Assembly (NCBI GenBank): GCA_020633555.1 | Contig: JACKDL010000005.1 | Coordinates: 195,611 to 259,610 of the forward strand | Direction of reading: 5' to 3' | DNA: 64,000 nucleotides | From: Myxococcales bacterium | GTDB lineage: Bacteria > Myxococcota_A > Bradymonadia > UBA7976 > UBA1532 | Shown here: positions 45,010-53,288 of the stretch, one piece after another | Position numbering within the stretch: position 1 is the first letter of the stretch | How the letters are laid out: each line of letters opens with the position of its first letter | Made by a program: the position numbers and the translations under genes | The notes under the pieces: model-generated | What the model was told of the DNA's origin: nothing | What the model saw: only the letters and a program-made list of their open reading frames with translations | Database searches by the model: none

Positions 45010-45024
45010 CGGGTGAAACACCCG
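45010..45024 (-). terminator. Hairpin after menG
   Basis: On the minus strand CGGGTG-TTT-CACCCG, 12 bases beyond the menG stop. No T-run follows. Probable end of the men super-operon by position. Confidence 0.4.
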
Positions 45025-45036
45025 GCTGGCGCTCGG

Positions 45037-45762
45037 TCAGGCGTGGCCCACGTACAGGTGGGCGGCGTCGAAGGGCATGGCCTGGCAGCCCACGTCCCTC
45101 AGGCCGGCGTCGCGCATGAGGTCGCAGAAGGCCTCGGGGGCGGGGAAGGCGGCCACCGACTTCTGCAGGTAGCGGTACTCGGCGTCGCCCGAGAGCAGGG
45201 CGCCGATCCAGGGCACCACATGGCGCACGTGGAAGCGGGCGAAGGGCGCCATCAGGCCCTTACGGGGCTCACCCAACTCCAGGATCACCACCGGGCCGCC
45301 GGGCTGGACCACGCGGGCCATCTCGGCCAGGCCGCGGGCCCGATCGGGCACGTTGCGGATGCCGAAGGCGATGCACGCGCCCGCGAAGTGGTTGTCGGGG
45401 AAGGGCATGGCCTGGGCGTCCCCCTCGATGAGCTCGACCCGGGCGTCGAGCTGGCGGGCGGTGACCTTCCCGCGGCCCACGTCCAGCATGCCCACGCTGG
45501 GATCCAGGCCGGTCACGGTGACCTGCGGGTATGCCTTGGCCAGGGCCAGCGCCACGTCGCCGGTGCCCGTGGCCACGTCCAGCAGGCGGCCCTGATCGGG
45601 CAGCGCGGCCACCAGCTTGCGGCGCCAGCTCCGGTCCAGGCCCAGGCTGAGGATGCGGTTCAGCAGGTCGTAGCGGCGGGCGATGCGATCGAACATCTGG
45701 CCGCTGCCGTCGGCGCGGGCGGGCACCGAGGGGGCCGGGTTCGGGGCGGTGGGCGGGGTCAT
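45037..45762 (-). CDS. menG: Demethylmenaquinone methyltransferase
   Basis: SAM-dependent methyltransferase of 241 residues (UbiE/MenG family) that methylates demethylmenaquinone, the last step to menaquinone. Motifs: MFDRIARRYDLLNRILSLGLDRSWRR, the SAM site LLDVATGTGDVALALA, and GIRNVPDRARGLAEM. In this genomic setting the menaquinone reaction is the relevant one. The ATG overlaps the stop of the DAHP synthase gene (ATGA). It is the last gene of the minus-strand men block. Confidence 0.95.
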   Translation of the reverse strand: MTPPTAPNPAPSVPARADGSGQMFDRIARRYDLLNRILSLGLDRSWRRKLVAALPDQGRLLDVATGTGDVALALAKAYPQVTVTGLDPSVGMLDVGRGKVTARQLDARVELIEGDAQAMPFPDNHFAGACIAFGIRNVPDRARGLAEMARVVQPGGPVVILELGEPRKGLMAPFARFHVRHVVPWIGALLSGDAEYRYLQKSVAAFPAPEAFCDLMRDAGLRDVGCQAMPFDAAHLYVGHA

Positions 45763-46742
45763 CGGGCGCTCCCGGGGAAGTGGGCGGCCACCGCGGCCAG
45801 GCCGGCGGCGTCCAGGGCCTGGGGCCCATCGCTCAGGGCCTGGGCGGGATCGGGGTGGTACTCCACCATCACGCCCGCGGCGCCCGCGGCCAGGGCGGCG
45901 GCGGTCAGGGGCGGCACCAGGTCGCGGCGGCCGGTGGCGTGGCTGGGATCCACCAGGACGGGCTGGCCCATGGCGTGGGCGAGCACCGCCACGGCCCCCA
46001 GGTCCAGCAGGTTGCGGGTCTGCGGATCGAAGCCCTTGATGCCGCGCTCGCAGAACACGACCGACGGGGCGCCCGCGTCCAGCAGGTACTCGCCGGCCAG
46101 CAGCCACTCCTCGAGGGTGGCCGCCATGGCCCGCTTGAGCAGCACCGGCATGCCGGCGGCCCCCACGGCCTTCAACAGCGCGAAGTTCTGCATGTTTCGG
46201 GAGCCCACCTGCAGCACGTCGGCGGCGCCGGCCACGGCGTCCACGGTGGGCTCGCTGAGCACCTCGGTCACCACGCCCAGGCCGTGGGCGTCGGCGGCCT
46301 CGCGCAGCCAGCCCAACGCGTCGCTGCCCTTGCCCTGGAAGCTGTAGGGCGACGTCCGCGGCTTGTATGCGCCGCCCCGAAGCAGCCGGGCGCCGGCGTG
46401 GGCGGCGGCGGCGGCGGCCTCGTGGGCGGTCTGCAGGCTCTCGACGCTGCAGGGCCCGGCGATGAACACGGGCGGGGCGTCGCCCCCCACGGCCACGGGG
46501 CCGAAGGGCACGGCCCGGTGCGCCTGCCCGTCCACCCGCGGGTGGGGGGAGGCCGGCACCAGCACCTGCGCCACGCCGGGCACGGCGGCGAGCGCCGCGC
46601 GGGTCACGGGGGCCGATGGCGGGTCCAGGCGGTAGGCGCGGGGCGGACCTTCCAGCAGGCTCGCCCACTGGCCCAGGCGCTTCAGGGCGCCCCCCACGGC
46701 CTTCGCGTCGGCGGCCGGATCCAGGATCAACACGGTGGACAT
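45759..46742 (-). CDS. aroF: 3-deoxy-7-phosphoheptulonate synthase (DAHP synthase, type I-beta)
   Basis: First enzyme of the shikimate pathway (327 residues). An N-terminal ferredoxin-like regulatory domain (about 1-68) precedes the TIM barrel. Conserved motifs: IAGPCSVES, RGGAYKPRTSPYSFQGKG, EV, VGSRNMQNF, LLKRAMAAT, CERGIKG, VDPSHATG and VEYHPDP. It makes the precursor of chorismate, the substrate of MenF, which explains its place inside the men operon. It lies eight bases after the polyprenyl synthase stop and overlaps menG. Confidence 0.95.
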   Translation of the reverse strand: MSTVLILDPAADAKAVGGALKRLGQWASLLEGPPRAYRLDPPSAPVTRAALAAVPGVAQVLVPASPHPRVDGQAHRAVPFGPVAVGGDAPPVFIAGPCSVESLQTAHEAAAAAAHAGARLLRGGAYKPRTSPYSFQGKGSDALGWLREAADAHGLGVVTEVLSEPTVDAVAGAADVLQVGSRNMQNFALLKAVGAAGMPVLLKRAMAATLEEWLLAGEYLLDAGAPSVVFCERGIKGFDPQTRNLLDLGAVAVLAHAMGQPVLVDPSHATGRRDLVPPLTAAALAAGAAGVMVEYHPDPAQALSDGPQALDAAGLAAVAAHFPGSAR

Positions 46743-46750
46743 GGGGCCTC

Positions 46751-47842
46751 CTACCGGCTCCGGGCCAGCACGGTGTCGATGACCGCCGACAGGGCCTCGC
46801 GGGCGGGCCCCGCGGGCAGGCCGGCCAGCTCGGCGCGGGCGTCGTCGCCGCGGGCGAAGGCCTCGGCCCGGGTGTCGGCCAGGGCCCCACAGGCCTTCAC
46901 GTCGGCCACCAGCCGGGCGGCCTCGGCGTCGTCCACGTCACCCTCGGCCTGGGCGAAGGCGGCCAGCCGGGCGGTGAGCCCCGGCACCCGCTCGCTGGCC
47001 AGGATCAGCGGCCAGGTCAGCTTGCCCTCGCGCAGATCGGTGCAGGCGCTCTTGCCCGTCTCGGCGGGATCCCCCTCCAGGTCCAGCACGTCATCCACGA
47101 GCTGGAAGGCGGCGCCCAGGGCGTCGCCCAGCCGGCCCAGGCGGGCCACCTGCTCGGCGGGCAGCTCGCCCAGCGCCCCGCCTGCCTGAAGGGCCCAGCG
47201 GAACAGCACGGCGGTCTTGCCGGCGATGACGTCCAGGTAGGCCTGCCGGTCGCCGTCGAAGCGGCCGCGGCGCTCGAGCTGCAGGGCCTCGGCCTCGACC
47301 ATCTGGGCGATGACGTCCACCAGCGCGTGCTGCACCGCGACCGGCGCCGAGCGCACCTTGCGCAGGGCGTCCACGAGCAGGTGATCGCCGCCCAGCACGC
47401 TGGCGGCGTTCCCGTACACCACCCGGGCTGCGGGCGCACCGCGCCGGCTGTCGCCCAGGTCCAGCACGTCGTCGTGCATCAGCGTGGCGGCGTGCACCAG
47501 CTCCACCGAGGCAGCGCAGTCGAGCACCGCGCGGTCCCCGGGCCGGCCCCCCAGGCGGGCGGCCAGCAGCACGCAGATGGGGCGCGCCCGCTTGCCCGGC
47601 CGGGCCAGCAGGTAGCGCCCCGCCGACCACGCCACGTCCTGGCCCTCGGCGCCCACCTCGGCCAGGGTGGCCTCGAGCGCCTTCAGGTCGTCGGCCAGCA
47701 GGGCCCGCAGGGTCAGCAGCCGCTCGGCGAGCCCGGTCAGGCCCTGGCGGCGAGACGCCCGGGCCAGGGTGGGCATCACCTCGGCGTGCGCCGTGGGGTG
47801 CGCCGCGCTGCGCGGCAGAGGCGTCGCGTCGAGATCACGCAT
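46751..47842 (-). CDS. Polyprenyl diphosphate synthase (menaquinone side chain)
   Basis: Trans-prenyltransferase of 363 residues that builds the long isoprenoid chain joined to DHNA by MenA. First aspartate-rich motif DDVLD in LMHDDVLDLGDSRRG, GKRARP substrate loop, second aspartate motif QLVDDVLDLEG. The residues before FARM are small, as in long-chain enzymes, but chain length cannot be read off. The ATG is one base after the end of the menE frame, with GGAGGA inside the menE tail, so it is probably coupled to menE translation. Confidence 0.92.
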   Translation of the reverse strand: MRDLDATPLPRSAAHPTAHAEVMPTLARASRRQGLTGLAERLLTLRALLADDLKALEATLAEVGAEGQDVAWSAGRYLLARPGKRARPICVLLAARLGGRPGDRAVLDCAASVELVHAATLMHDDVLDLGDSRRGAPAARVVYGNAASVLGGDHLLVDALRKVRSAPVAVQHALVDVIAQMVEAEALQLERRGRFDGDRQAYLDVIAGKTAVLFRWALQAGGALGELPAEQVARLGRLGDALGAAFQLVDDVLDLEGDPAETGKSACTDLREGKLTWPLILASERVPGLTARLAAFAQAEGDVDDAEAARLVADVKACGALADTRAEAFARGDDARAELAGLPAGPAREALSAVIDTVLARSR

Positions 47843-47843
47843 G

Positions 47844-49679
47844 TCAGGGTTCCTCCGGGGAGCCGGAAAGAGTCGTCAGATGGCCTTCGAGCACCGGATC
47901 ACCGCCCGCTTCCACGAGGTGGATGCCGCGGGGGTGGTCTTCTTCGGGCGCTACTTCGAGTACGCCCACCAGGCCTTCGAGGCCCTGCTGGACCGGGCCC
48001 TGCCCGCGGGCGAGAGCCCCTTCGAGCGGGTGGGCTTCGGGCTGCCGCTGGTGCACGTGGAGGGCGACTTCGCCCGCCCCACCCGCCGGGGCGACGCGCT
48101 GGTGATCCGCACGGTCATCGAGCGCTGGACCGAGCGCTCGGTCACCTTCCGCCACACGGTGGTCGGCGAGGGCGACCCCGCCGACGTGCGCGCCGTGGTG
48201 CGGCTGAAGCACGCCTACGTGCGCTTCCCCGAGTTCAAGCCGGTGCCCCGGCCGGCCGCCTTCGTCCAGGCCATGGAGGCCCTGGGCGTCGTTCCGGCCG
48301 ATGAGGCCCCCTAGCCGGGCGCGGCTCAGCTTGCCCAGCCCGTCGCGGGGCAGGGCGTCCAGCCACACCACCCGGTCGGGGGCCTTGTAGGGGGCCAGCC
48401 GGGCGCGGCACCACGCCTGCAGCGCCTCCAACGAGGGCCGCGCGGCCCCCGCGGCCACCAGCGCCGCCACCGGGCGGGCGCCCCACTGGGCGTCGGGTAC
48501 GCCCACGACGCCCGCGTCGGCCACCGCCGGGTGCGCCAGCAGCGCCTGCTCGATCTCGGCCGGCGACAGGTTCACGCCGCCGCTGACGATGACGTCGTCG
48601 CGCCGCCCGCCCACGTGCACGCGCCCCCGCTCGTCCACGTACCCGTGGTCCTGGGTGGTCAGCGTGCCGCCCACCAGGGGCCCGTGCACCGTCAGCGCGC
48701 CCTGGGCGTCGGCCTGAACCACCGCGAAGGGCAGGGGGGCGCCCGCGCCGCTGGCGGGATCCAGATCGCCGGGATGGCGAGTGCTGATCTGGCTGCCGGC
48801 CTCGGTCATGCCCCAGGTGAGCGCCACGGGCAGGCCCAGCCGGCGGCACCGGTCCACCAGGGCCTCGGGCGCGGCGGCGCCGCCGATGAGGATCGCGCGC
48901 ACCGCGGCCGGCAGGGGGCCCTCGGGCCGGGCGTCCAGCACCGCCTGCAGCATGCTGGGCGTGAGCGAGGCCAGAGCGACCTGCCCGCTGTCGAGCCGGG
49001 CCGCCACCGTGGGGGGATCGAAGCCGGGGTGCAGCTCGACGGTGGTGGCCGCCCAGGCGCAGCGCCAGGGGATCGACAGCCCGCCCACGTGGTGCAGGGG
49101 CAGGCAGGCCAGCCAGCGGTCGGCGGGATCCAGGCCCAGTCGGGTGGCGCTGCCGAAGGCGCTGAAGACCAACTGCGCGGTCGTCAGCCGCACGGGCCGC
49201 GGCCGGCGGGTGGTGCCCGAGGTCAGGATCACCCAGCGCACCTCGTCCAGCGGCCAGAAGCGCTCCGGCGCGGCCTCGGCGCCCAGGCCGGGCACCAGCA
49301 GGCGCGCGGCGCCAGCGGTGGCCAGGGCCTCGCGCTGGGGCGGCGACAGGTGGGCGGCCTCGGGGGCGCTGACGAAGGTGGGCGCGGCGGCCCGCAGGCG
49401 GCCCTTCAGCTCCGCGGCCGGGGCCCGGACGTCCAGCGGGGCCACGGCGGCGCCGGCGTGCCCCACGGCGAAGCACTCCACCAGCCACGCGGGGGTGGCT
49501 GGCCCGATGAGGCCCACCACCGTGCCCGGCCCCACACCCTGCTCGATGAGCGCCGCCGCGCGCCGGGCCACCCGGGCCGCGAAGGCCCCCCAGGTGAGCG
49601 TGCCCCCCGGGCCCACCAGGGCGGGGTGATCGGGCCGGGCGCGGGCCGCCGCCAGGTGCGGCAGGGGCAGGCTCACCAT
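47844..49679 (-). CDS. menE: o-Succinylbenzoate-CoA ligase with run-on C-terminus
   Basis: Acyl-CoA ligase (adenylate-forming) that activates o-succinylbenzoate. Motifs: the AMP-binding ILTSGTTRRPRPVRLT, LPLHHVGGL, TWGMTEAGSQIST, GGRRDDVIVSGGVNLSPAEIE and the catalytic Lys in GLGKLSRARLGG (about residue 453). Normal MenE proteins end just after this point. Here the frame has no stop for another 151 codons, giving 611 residues, and the tail is His/Gly-rich sequence antisense to the thioesterase gene at 47880-48314. The stop then lies one base before the next start. Either the native stop was lost or the tail is really translated. The ATG overlaps the menC stop by 7 bases. Confidence 0.88.
   Translation of the reverse strand: MVSLPLPHLAAARARPDHPALVGPGGTLTWGAFAARVARRAAALIEQGVGPGTVVGLIGPATPAWLVECFAVGHAGAAVAPLDVRAPAAELKGRLRAAAPTFVSAPEAAHLSPPQREALATAGAARLLVPGLGAEAAPERFWPLDEVRWVILTSGTTRRPRPVRLTTAQLVFSAFGSATRLGLDPADRWLACLPLHHVGGLSIPWRCAWAATTVELHPGFDPPTVAARLDSGQVALASLTPSMLQAVLDARPEGPLPAAVRAILIGGAAAPEALVDRCRRLGLPVALTWGMTEAGSQISTRHPGDLDPASGAGAPLPFAVVQADAQGALTVHGPLVGGTLTTQDHGYVDERGRVHVGGRRDDVIVSGGVNLSPAEIEQALLAHPAVADAGVVGVPDAQWGARPVAALVAAGAARPSLEALQAWCRARLAPYKAPDRVVWLDALPRDGLGKLSRARLGGLIGRNDAQGLHGLDEGGRPGHRLELGEAHVGVLQPHHGAHVGGVALADHRVAEGDRALGPALDDRADHQRVAPAGGAGEVALHVHQRQPEAHPLEGALARGQGPVQQGLEGLVGVLEVAPEEDHPRGIHLVEAGGDPVLEGHLTTLSGSPEEP
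47880..48314 (+). CDS. Hotdog-fold acyl-CoA thioesterase (DHNA-CoA thioesterase candidate)
   Basis: 4HBT-type thioesterase of 144 residues: FHEVDAAGVVFFGRYFEYAHQAFEALL carries the active-site Asp and the conserved region of the YbgC/DHNA-CoA thioesterase group; VHVEGDF and a typical C-terminal strand follow. In menaquinone synthesis such an enzyme releases CoA from DHNA-CoA before MenA acts. It lies on the opposite strand, wholly inside the menE reading frame. ATG at 47880 follows GGAAAGAG after 7 bases; the frame extends upstream but only into sequence antisense to the polyprenyl synthase. Confidence 0.85.
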   Translation: MAFEHRITARFHEVDAAGVVFFGRYFEYAHQAFEALLDRALPAGESPFERVGFGLPLVHVEGDFARPTRRGDALVIRTVIERWTERSVTFRHTVVGEGDPADVRAVVRLKHAYVRFPEFKPVPRPAAFVQAMEALGVVPADEAP

Positions 49680-50689
49680 GTGGGCTGGCCTCCCAGCCCG
49701 GGGGCCTGTGGCAGGTGGATCCAGCCGTGGTCGTCGGCCACGGGGCCCGGCAGCCCCGGCGTGTCGGGGCCACCCGTCAGGCCGGCGGCCACGGGCCCGG
49801 CGGCGGCCAGGGCGCAGGCCACGTGCACGGCGGCCCAGCGCCCCACGGCGGACCCGAAGGCGTGGGTGACGCAGACGGTGACCCCCCGGGCCAGGGCGGC
49901 GTGCCCCAGGGCCACGGCGGCGGCGGGGCCGCCCACGAACATGGGCTTCAGGATCACGGCGTCCACGGCCTGGGCGTCGAGCAGCGTCTGCAGCGCCTCG
50001 GAGCCGGTCACGGACTCGTCGGCGGCCACCCGGCACCAGCGGCGCAGCCGGCGGAAGGCCTCGGGCGGGGCGAAGCGGCTCAGGGGCTGCTCCACCCAGG
50101 CGGGCTCGAAGGCCGCCAGCGCCCGCAGCGCGGCGTCGGCCTCCACGGGGGCCCAGGCGCCGTTGGCGTCCAGGCGCAGCTCGGCGTCGGGGCGGGCGTC
50201 GCGGATGGCGCTCAGCCGGGCCAGGTCCTCGGCCAGCGGGCCGGCGCCCACCTTCACCTTCAGCGCCGGCGCGCGGGTGGCGCGGGCCGCGGCGGCGTCA
50301 TCCACCAGCACGTGGCTCTGGACCCGGTCCAGGGCGTCGGGAGCCAGCCAGCGGGCCAGGGGCTGCTCGGCGGCCTGGGCCTGCAGGTCGTCCAGCGCCA
50401 ACGCCAGGCCGTGGCGCACCGAGGGGGCCACCGCCTGCGCCACGGTGTCCACCCGCCGGCCGAGCACAGCGGCCACCGCCTGCTCCACCTCGCCGGCGGC
50501 GTTGGCGGGGCCCACGCCGAAGCCGGGCCACGGGGCCACGTCGCCGAAGCCCACCCGGCCTTCGCTGTCTTCCAGCCGCACCCACCAGCCCTCGCGGGCG
50601 GCGAAGCGCCCGGCCGAGGTCACCAGCGGGCGGGGCAGGGCCAGGGCATAGGGCACCGCCCGGGCGGCGGTCACCCGCGCGACCTTCAC
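49673..50689 (-). CDS. menC: o-Succinylbenzoate synthase
   Basis: Enolase-superfamily enzyme of 338 residues that dehydrates SHCHC to o-succinylbenzoate. Catalytic Lys in LKVKVG (second Lys), metal ligands in LRLDANGAW, VEQPL and AADESVTG, and the base Lys in ILKPMFVGG are all present. Start: GTG at 50689, overlapping the menA stop (GTGA). Its stop lies 7 bases inside menE. Confidence 0.93.
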   Translation of the reverse strand: MKVARVTAARAVPYALALPRPLVTSAGRFAAREGWWVRLEDSEGRVGFGDVAPWPGFGVGPANAAGEVEQAVAAVLGRRVDTVAQAVAPSVRHGLALALDDLQAQAAEQPLARWLAPDALDRVQSHVLVDDAAAARATRAPALKVKVGAGPLAEDLARLSAIRDARPDAELRLDANGAWAPVEADAALRALAAFEPAWVEQPLSRFAPPEAFRRLRRWCRVAADESVTGSEALQTLLDAQAVDAVILKPMFVGGPAAAVALGHAALARGVTVCVTHAFGSAVGRWAAVHVACALAAAGPVAAGLTGGPDTPGLPGPVADDHGWIHLPQAPGLGGQPTW

Positions 50690-51588
50690 AGCAGCACCCC
50701 CGCGCTGAACAGCAGCCCGTACAACAGCTCCAGCCGGGCGGTGGCGCCCAGCCAGGGGTTCAGGGCCGCCCCGTCGGTGATCCACAGGGCGCGCACGGCC
50801 TTCACGGCCAGCGGCAGGCTGGCCAGCGGCAGCAGCCCCCCCCAGGGGGCGCCCGCGGCCACCAGCCCCACGGGGACGGCGTAGGCGAAGGCCACCAGCG
50901 CCGTGTACTCGGCCCGGGCGAAGGTGGGCCCGAAGCGCACCGCCAGGGTGCGCTTGCCCGCCTTCGCGTCGCCCGCGCGGTCGCGCAGGTTGTTCACCAC
51001 CAGGATCGCCGTGGCCAGCGCGCCCACGCCGGCGCCCGCCCACCAGGCGGCGGCGGGGGCCGCGCCGCCCACCACCCAGGCGGTGCCCACGGTGGCCCCG
51101 AAGCCGAAGAACAGCAGCACGAACAGGTCGCCCAGGCCGTGGTAGCCCAGGGGAAAGGGCCCGGCGGTGTAGGCCACGGCGGCCGCCAGGCTGGCCAGCC
51201 CCAGCGCCAGGATGGGCCAGCCGCCCACCCAGGTCAGGTACACGCCGGTCAGCGCGCCGCCGGCCAGGGCCAGCGCGGCCCCCGCGGCCACCTGGCGGGG
51301 CGTCAGCCAGCCCTTCGCCGTGGCCCGCACCGGGCCCAGCCGGTCGGCCGTGTCGGCGCCCTTGTGGAAGTCGGCGTAGTCGTTCACCAGGTTGCAGCCG
51401 ATCTGGATCAGCAGCGCGCCCAGCAGGGCGGCGGCGGCGGGCAGCCAGGCCCGGGCGCCGCCGGCCAGGGCCAGGGCGGTGCCCACGAACACGGGCACCG
51501 CGCCGGCCCAGAGGGTCGCGGGGCGGATGGCTGCGATCCACACGGCGACGGCGCTGTCCGGCCGCTGGGCGGTGGCGTGGTGGCTCAC
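50686..51588 (-). CDS. menA: 1,4-Dihydroxy-2-naphthoate polyprenyltransferase
   Basis: Integral membrane prenyltransferase of 300 residues with about nine hydrophobic helices. The first Asp-rich motif NLVNDYADFHKGADTADRLGP and the second NNLRDRAGDAKAGKRTLAVRFG are the DHNA-prenyltransferase signatures; it joins the polyprenyl chain to DHNA. Start: GTG at 51588 overlapping the menD stop (GTGA). Frame upstream of this is antisense-type, Arg-rich sequence. Confidence 0.94.
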   Translation of the reverse strand: MSHHATAQRPDSAVAVWIAAIRPATLWAGAVPVFVGTALALAGGARAWLPAAAALLGALLIQIGCNLVNDYADFHKGADTADRLGPVRATAKGWLTPRQVAAGAALALAGGALTGVYLTWVGGWPILALGLASLAAAVAYTAGPFPLGYHGLGDLFVLLFFGFGATVGTAWVVGGAAPAAAWWAGAGVGALATAILVVNNLRDRAGDAKAGKRTLAVRFGPTFARAEYTALVAFAYAVPVGLVAAGAPWGGLLPLASLPLAVKAVRALWITDGAALNPWLGATARLELLYGLLFSAGVLL

Positions 51589-53288
51589 GGGCGCACCCCC
51601 CGGGTCGCGGTGGCCACCGCGGCCCAGGCGGCCTCGCGGCGGGCCTGGTCCTCGGCGCGACCGACGGCGAGCCGCAGCACATGGGGCCCGCCGGCCGCGA
51701 AGGCCTGGGCCACGGCGGCGGCCAGCTCGGGCGCCGGTGCGTCGGCGAAGGGCACGCCAAAGCTGCCGCAAATGGCTTTGAAATCAGCCGCTTGCGGGGT
51801 GGTGAACAGCCGTTCGAGCCGCGCCGCGGGGGCGCCCGCCAGGGGCAGGTGGTCGAAGATGCCCCCGCCGTCGTTGTCCACCACCACCACCACCAGATCG
51901 GGCCGGGTGCGGCCCATGAGCCGCAGCCCCGACAGGTCGTGCAGGAAGGCCAGATCGCCCGTGAGCAGGGCGGTGGGGCGCACGCGCGCGTGGCCCACGG
52001 CGGCGCTCAGGGTGCCGTCGATGCCGTTGGCGCCCCGGCTCACCAGCGCCCGGGCGGCGCGGGTCCCTGTGGGCACCCAGCCGTCCAGATCCCGGAAGGC
52101 CAGGCTGCTGGCGCCGTGCAGGAACGCACCCGCCGGCGCCCCCAGCGCCAAGGCCCGCGCGGCCGCGCCGCCCCAGGCGCCCTCGGCGGCCGCCGCGTCC
52201 AGGGCGGCGCTCGCCCGCGCCTCCAGGGCCTGCCAGCCCGCCAGCCAGCCGGCCGCTGGGGCGCCCTCCAGGCGGGCCAGCAGCCCCTGGAGCAGCGCCA
52301 CGGGCTCGGCGGTCACGGTCTGGCCCAGCATGAGCTGCGGATCCTGCCGCAGCCCCCGCGGATCCACCCCGATGAGCTGCGGATCGGCCACTCGCCAGGC
52401 CCGCTGTACGGCGCGGCTGTGGGGGGCGCGGCCGAAGCGCAGCACCAGATCGGGGGCCCACGCCGGGGCGAAGGCCTCGTCGCGGGCCAGCGCGTCCAGG
52501 CGGGTGACGCGGGCCGCGGCGGGCGGCCCCAGGCGGGCGCCTGATCCGAACTCGGTGACGACCGGCCAGCCCAGCCGCTCGCCCAGGGCCAGCACCGCGG
52601 GCCCGAAGGCCGGATCGGCGCTGGCGTGGGGCCCGCAGTGGATGAGCCCCCGCCGGGCGCCGGCCAGCCGCCCCGCCAGCGCACCCACCTGGGCGTCATC
52701 CAGCCGCGGCGCACCGCGCAGGGGCGCCGGCCGCGAGGCCAGCGCGGGCAGCGCCGCGCCGGGCGCCCACAGGGGCTCGCGGAAGGCCAGGTTCACGTGG
52801 GCCACCCCGCCGCTGGCGGCGGCGTCCACCGCCACCGCTCGCCACAGCTCGACCGGCGCCGCGCCGGGGGCGGGCAGGTCGCGGGCGAAGGGCGCGAAGG
52901 CGCCGAACAGGCGCCGCTGGTCGATGGCCTGCGGGGCGCCCACCCCCAGCAGCTCGGCGGGGCGGTCGGCGGTGCACAGCACCAGCGGCACCCCACTCTC
53001 GGCGGCCTCGATGGCGGCGGGCAGCCAGTGGGCGCCGGCGGAGCCCGACGTGCAGGCCAGGGCCACGGGGGCCCGCGCCGCCCGGGCGCGGCCCAGGGCC
53101 AGGAAGCCCGCCGCGCGCTCGTCCAGCTCCACCTCCAGCGCCAGCTCGCCGCGGTCGGCCGCGTCGGCCAGCGCGAAGGCCAGCGGGGTGCTGCGCGCGC
53201 CCGGCGACAGCACGGCGGCCACCACGCCGCCGTCCAGCAGGCCCCGCACGAAGGCCGCGGCCGCCTGCCGGTTCGCCTCAGCGCTCAC
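51585..53288 (-). CDS. menD: SEPHCHC synthase
   Basis: ThDP-dependent enzyme of 567 residues that adds the succinic-semialdehyde unit from 2-oxoglutarate to isochorismate. Family runs: VLSPGARSTPLAFAL, VELDERAAGFLALG, ACTSGSAGAHWLPAAIEA, TADRPAELLGVGAPQAIDQRRLFG and the diphosphate site starting at GDLAFLHD...VVDNDGGGIFDHLP. Start: GTG at 53288, overlapping the end of menF by 11 bases. Confidence 0.95.
   Translation of the reverse strand: MSAEANRQAAAAFVRGLLDGGVVAAVLSPGARSTPLAFALADAADRGELALEVELDERAAGFLALGRARAARAPVALACTSGSAGAHWLPAAIEAAESGVPLVLCTADRPAELLGVGAPQAIDQRRLFGAFAPFARDLPAPGAAPVELWRAVAVDAAASGGVAHVNLAFREPLWAPGAALPALASRPAPLRGAPRLDDAQVGALAGRLAGARRGLIHCGPHASADPAFGPAVLALGERLGWPVVTEFGSGARLGPPAAARVTRLDALARDEAFAPAWAPDLVLRFGRAPHSRAVQRAWRVADPQLIGVDPRGLRQDPQLMLGQTVTAEPVALLQGLLARLEGAPAAGWLAGWQALEARASAALDAAAAEGAWGGAAARALALGAPAGAFLHGASSLAFRDLDGWVPTGTRAARALVSRGANGIDGTLSAAVGHARVRPTALLTGDLAFLHDLSGLRLMGRTRPDLVVVVVDNDGGGIFDHLPLAGAPAARLERLFTTPQAADFKAICGSFGVPFADAPAPELAAAVAQAFAAGGPHVLRLAVGRAEDQARREAAWAAVATATRGVRP

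Noticed and set aside
48790..50651. Long plus-strand frames over menE and menC
   Set aside because: They are antisense to clear menaquinone genes and encode no recognisable protein. Only the 47880-48314 frame carries a real family motif.
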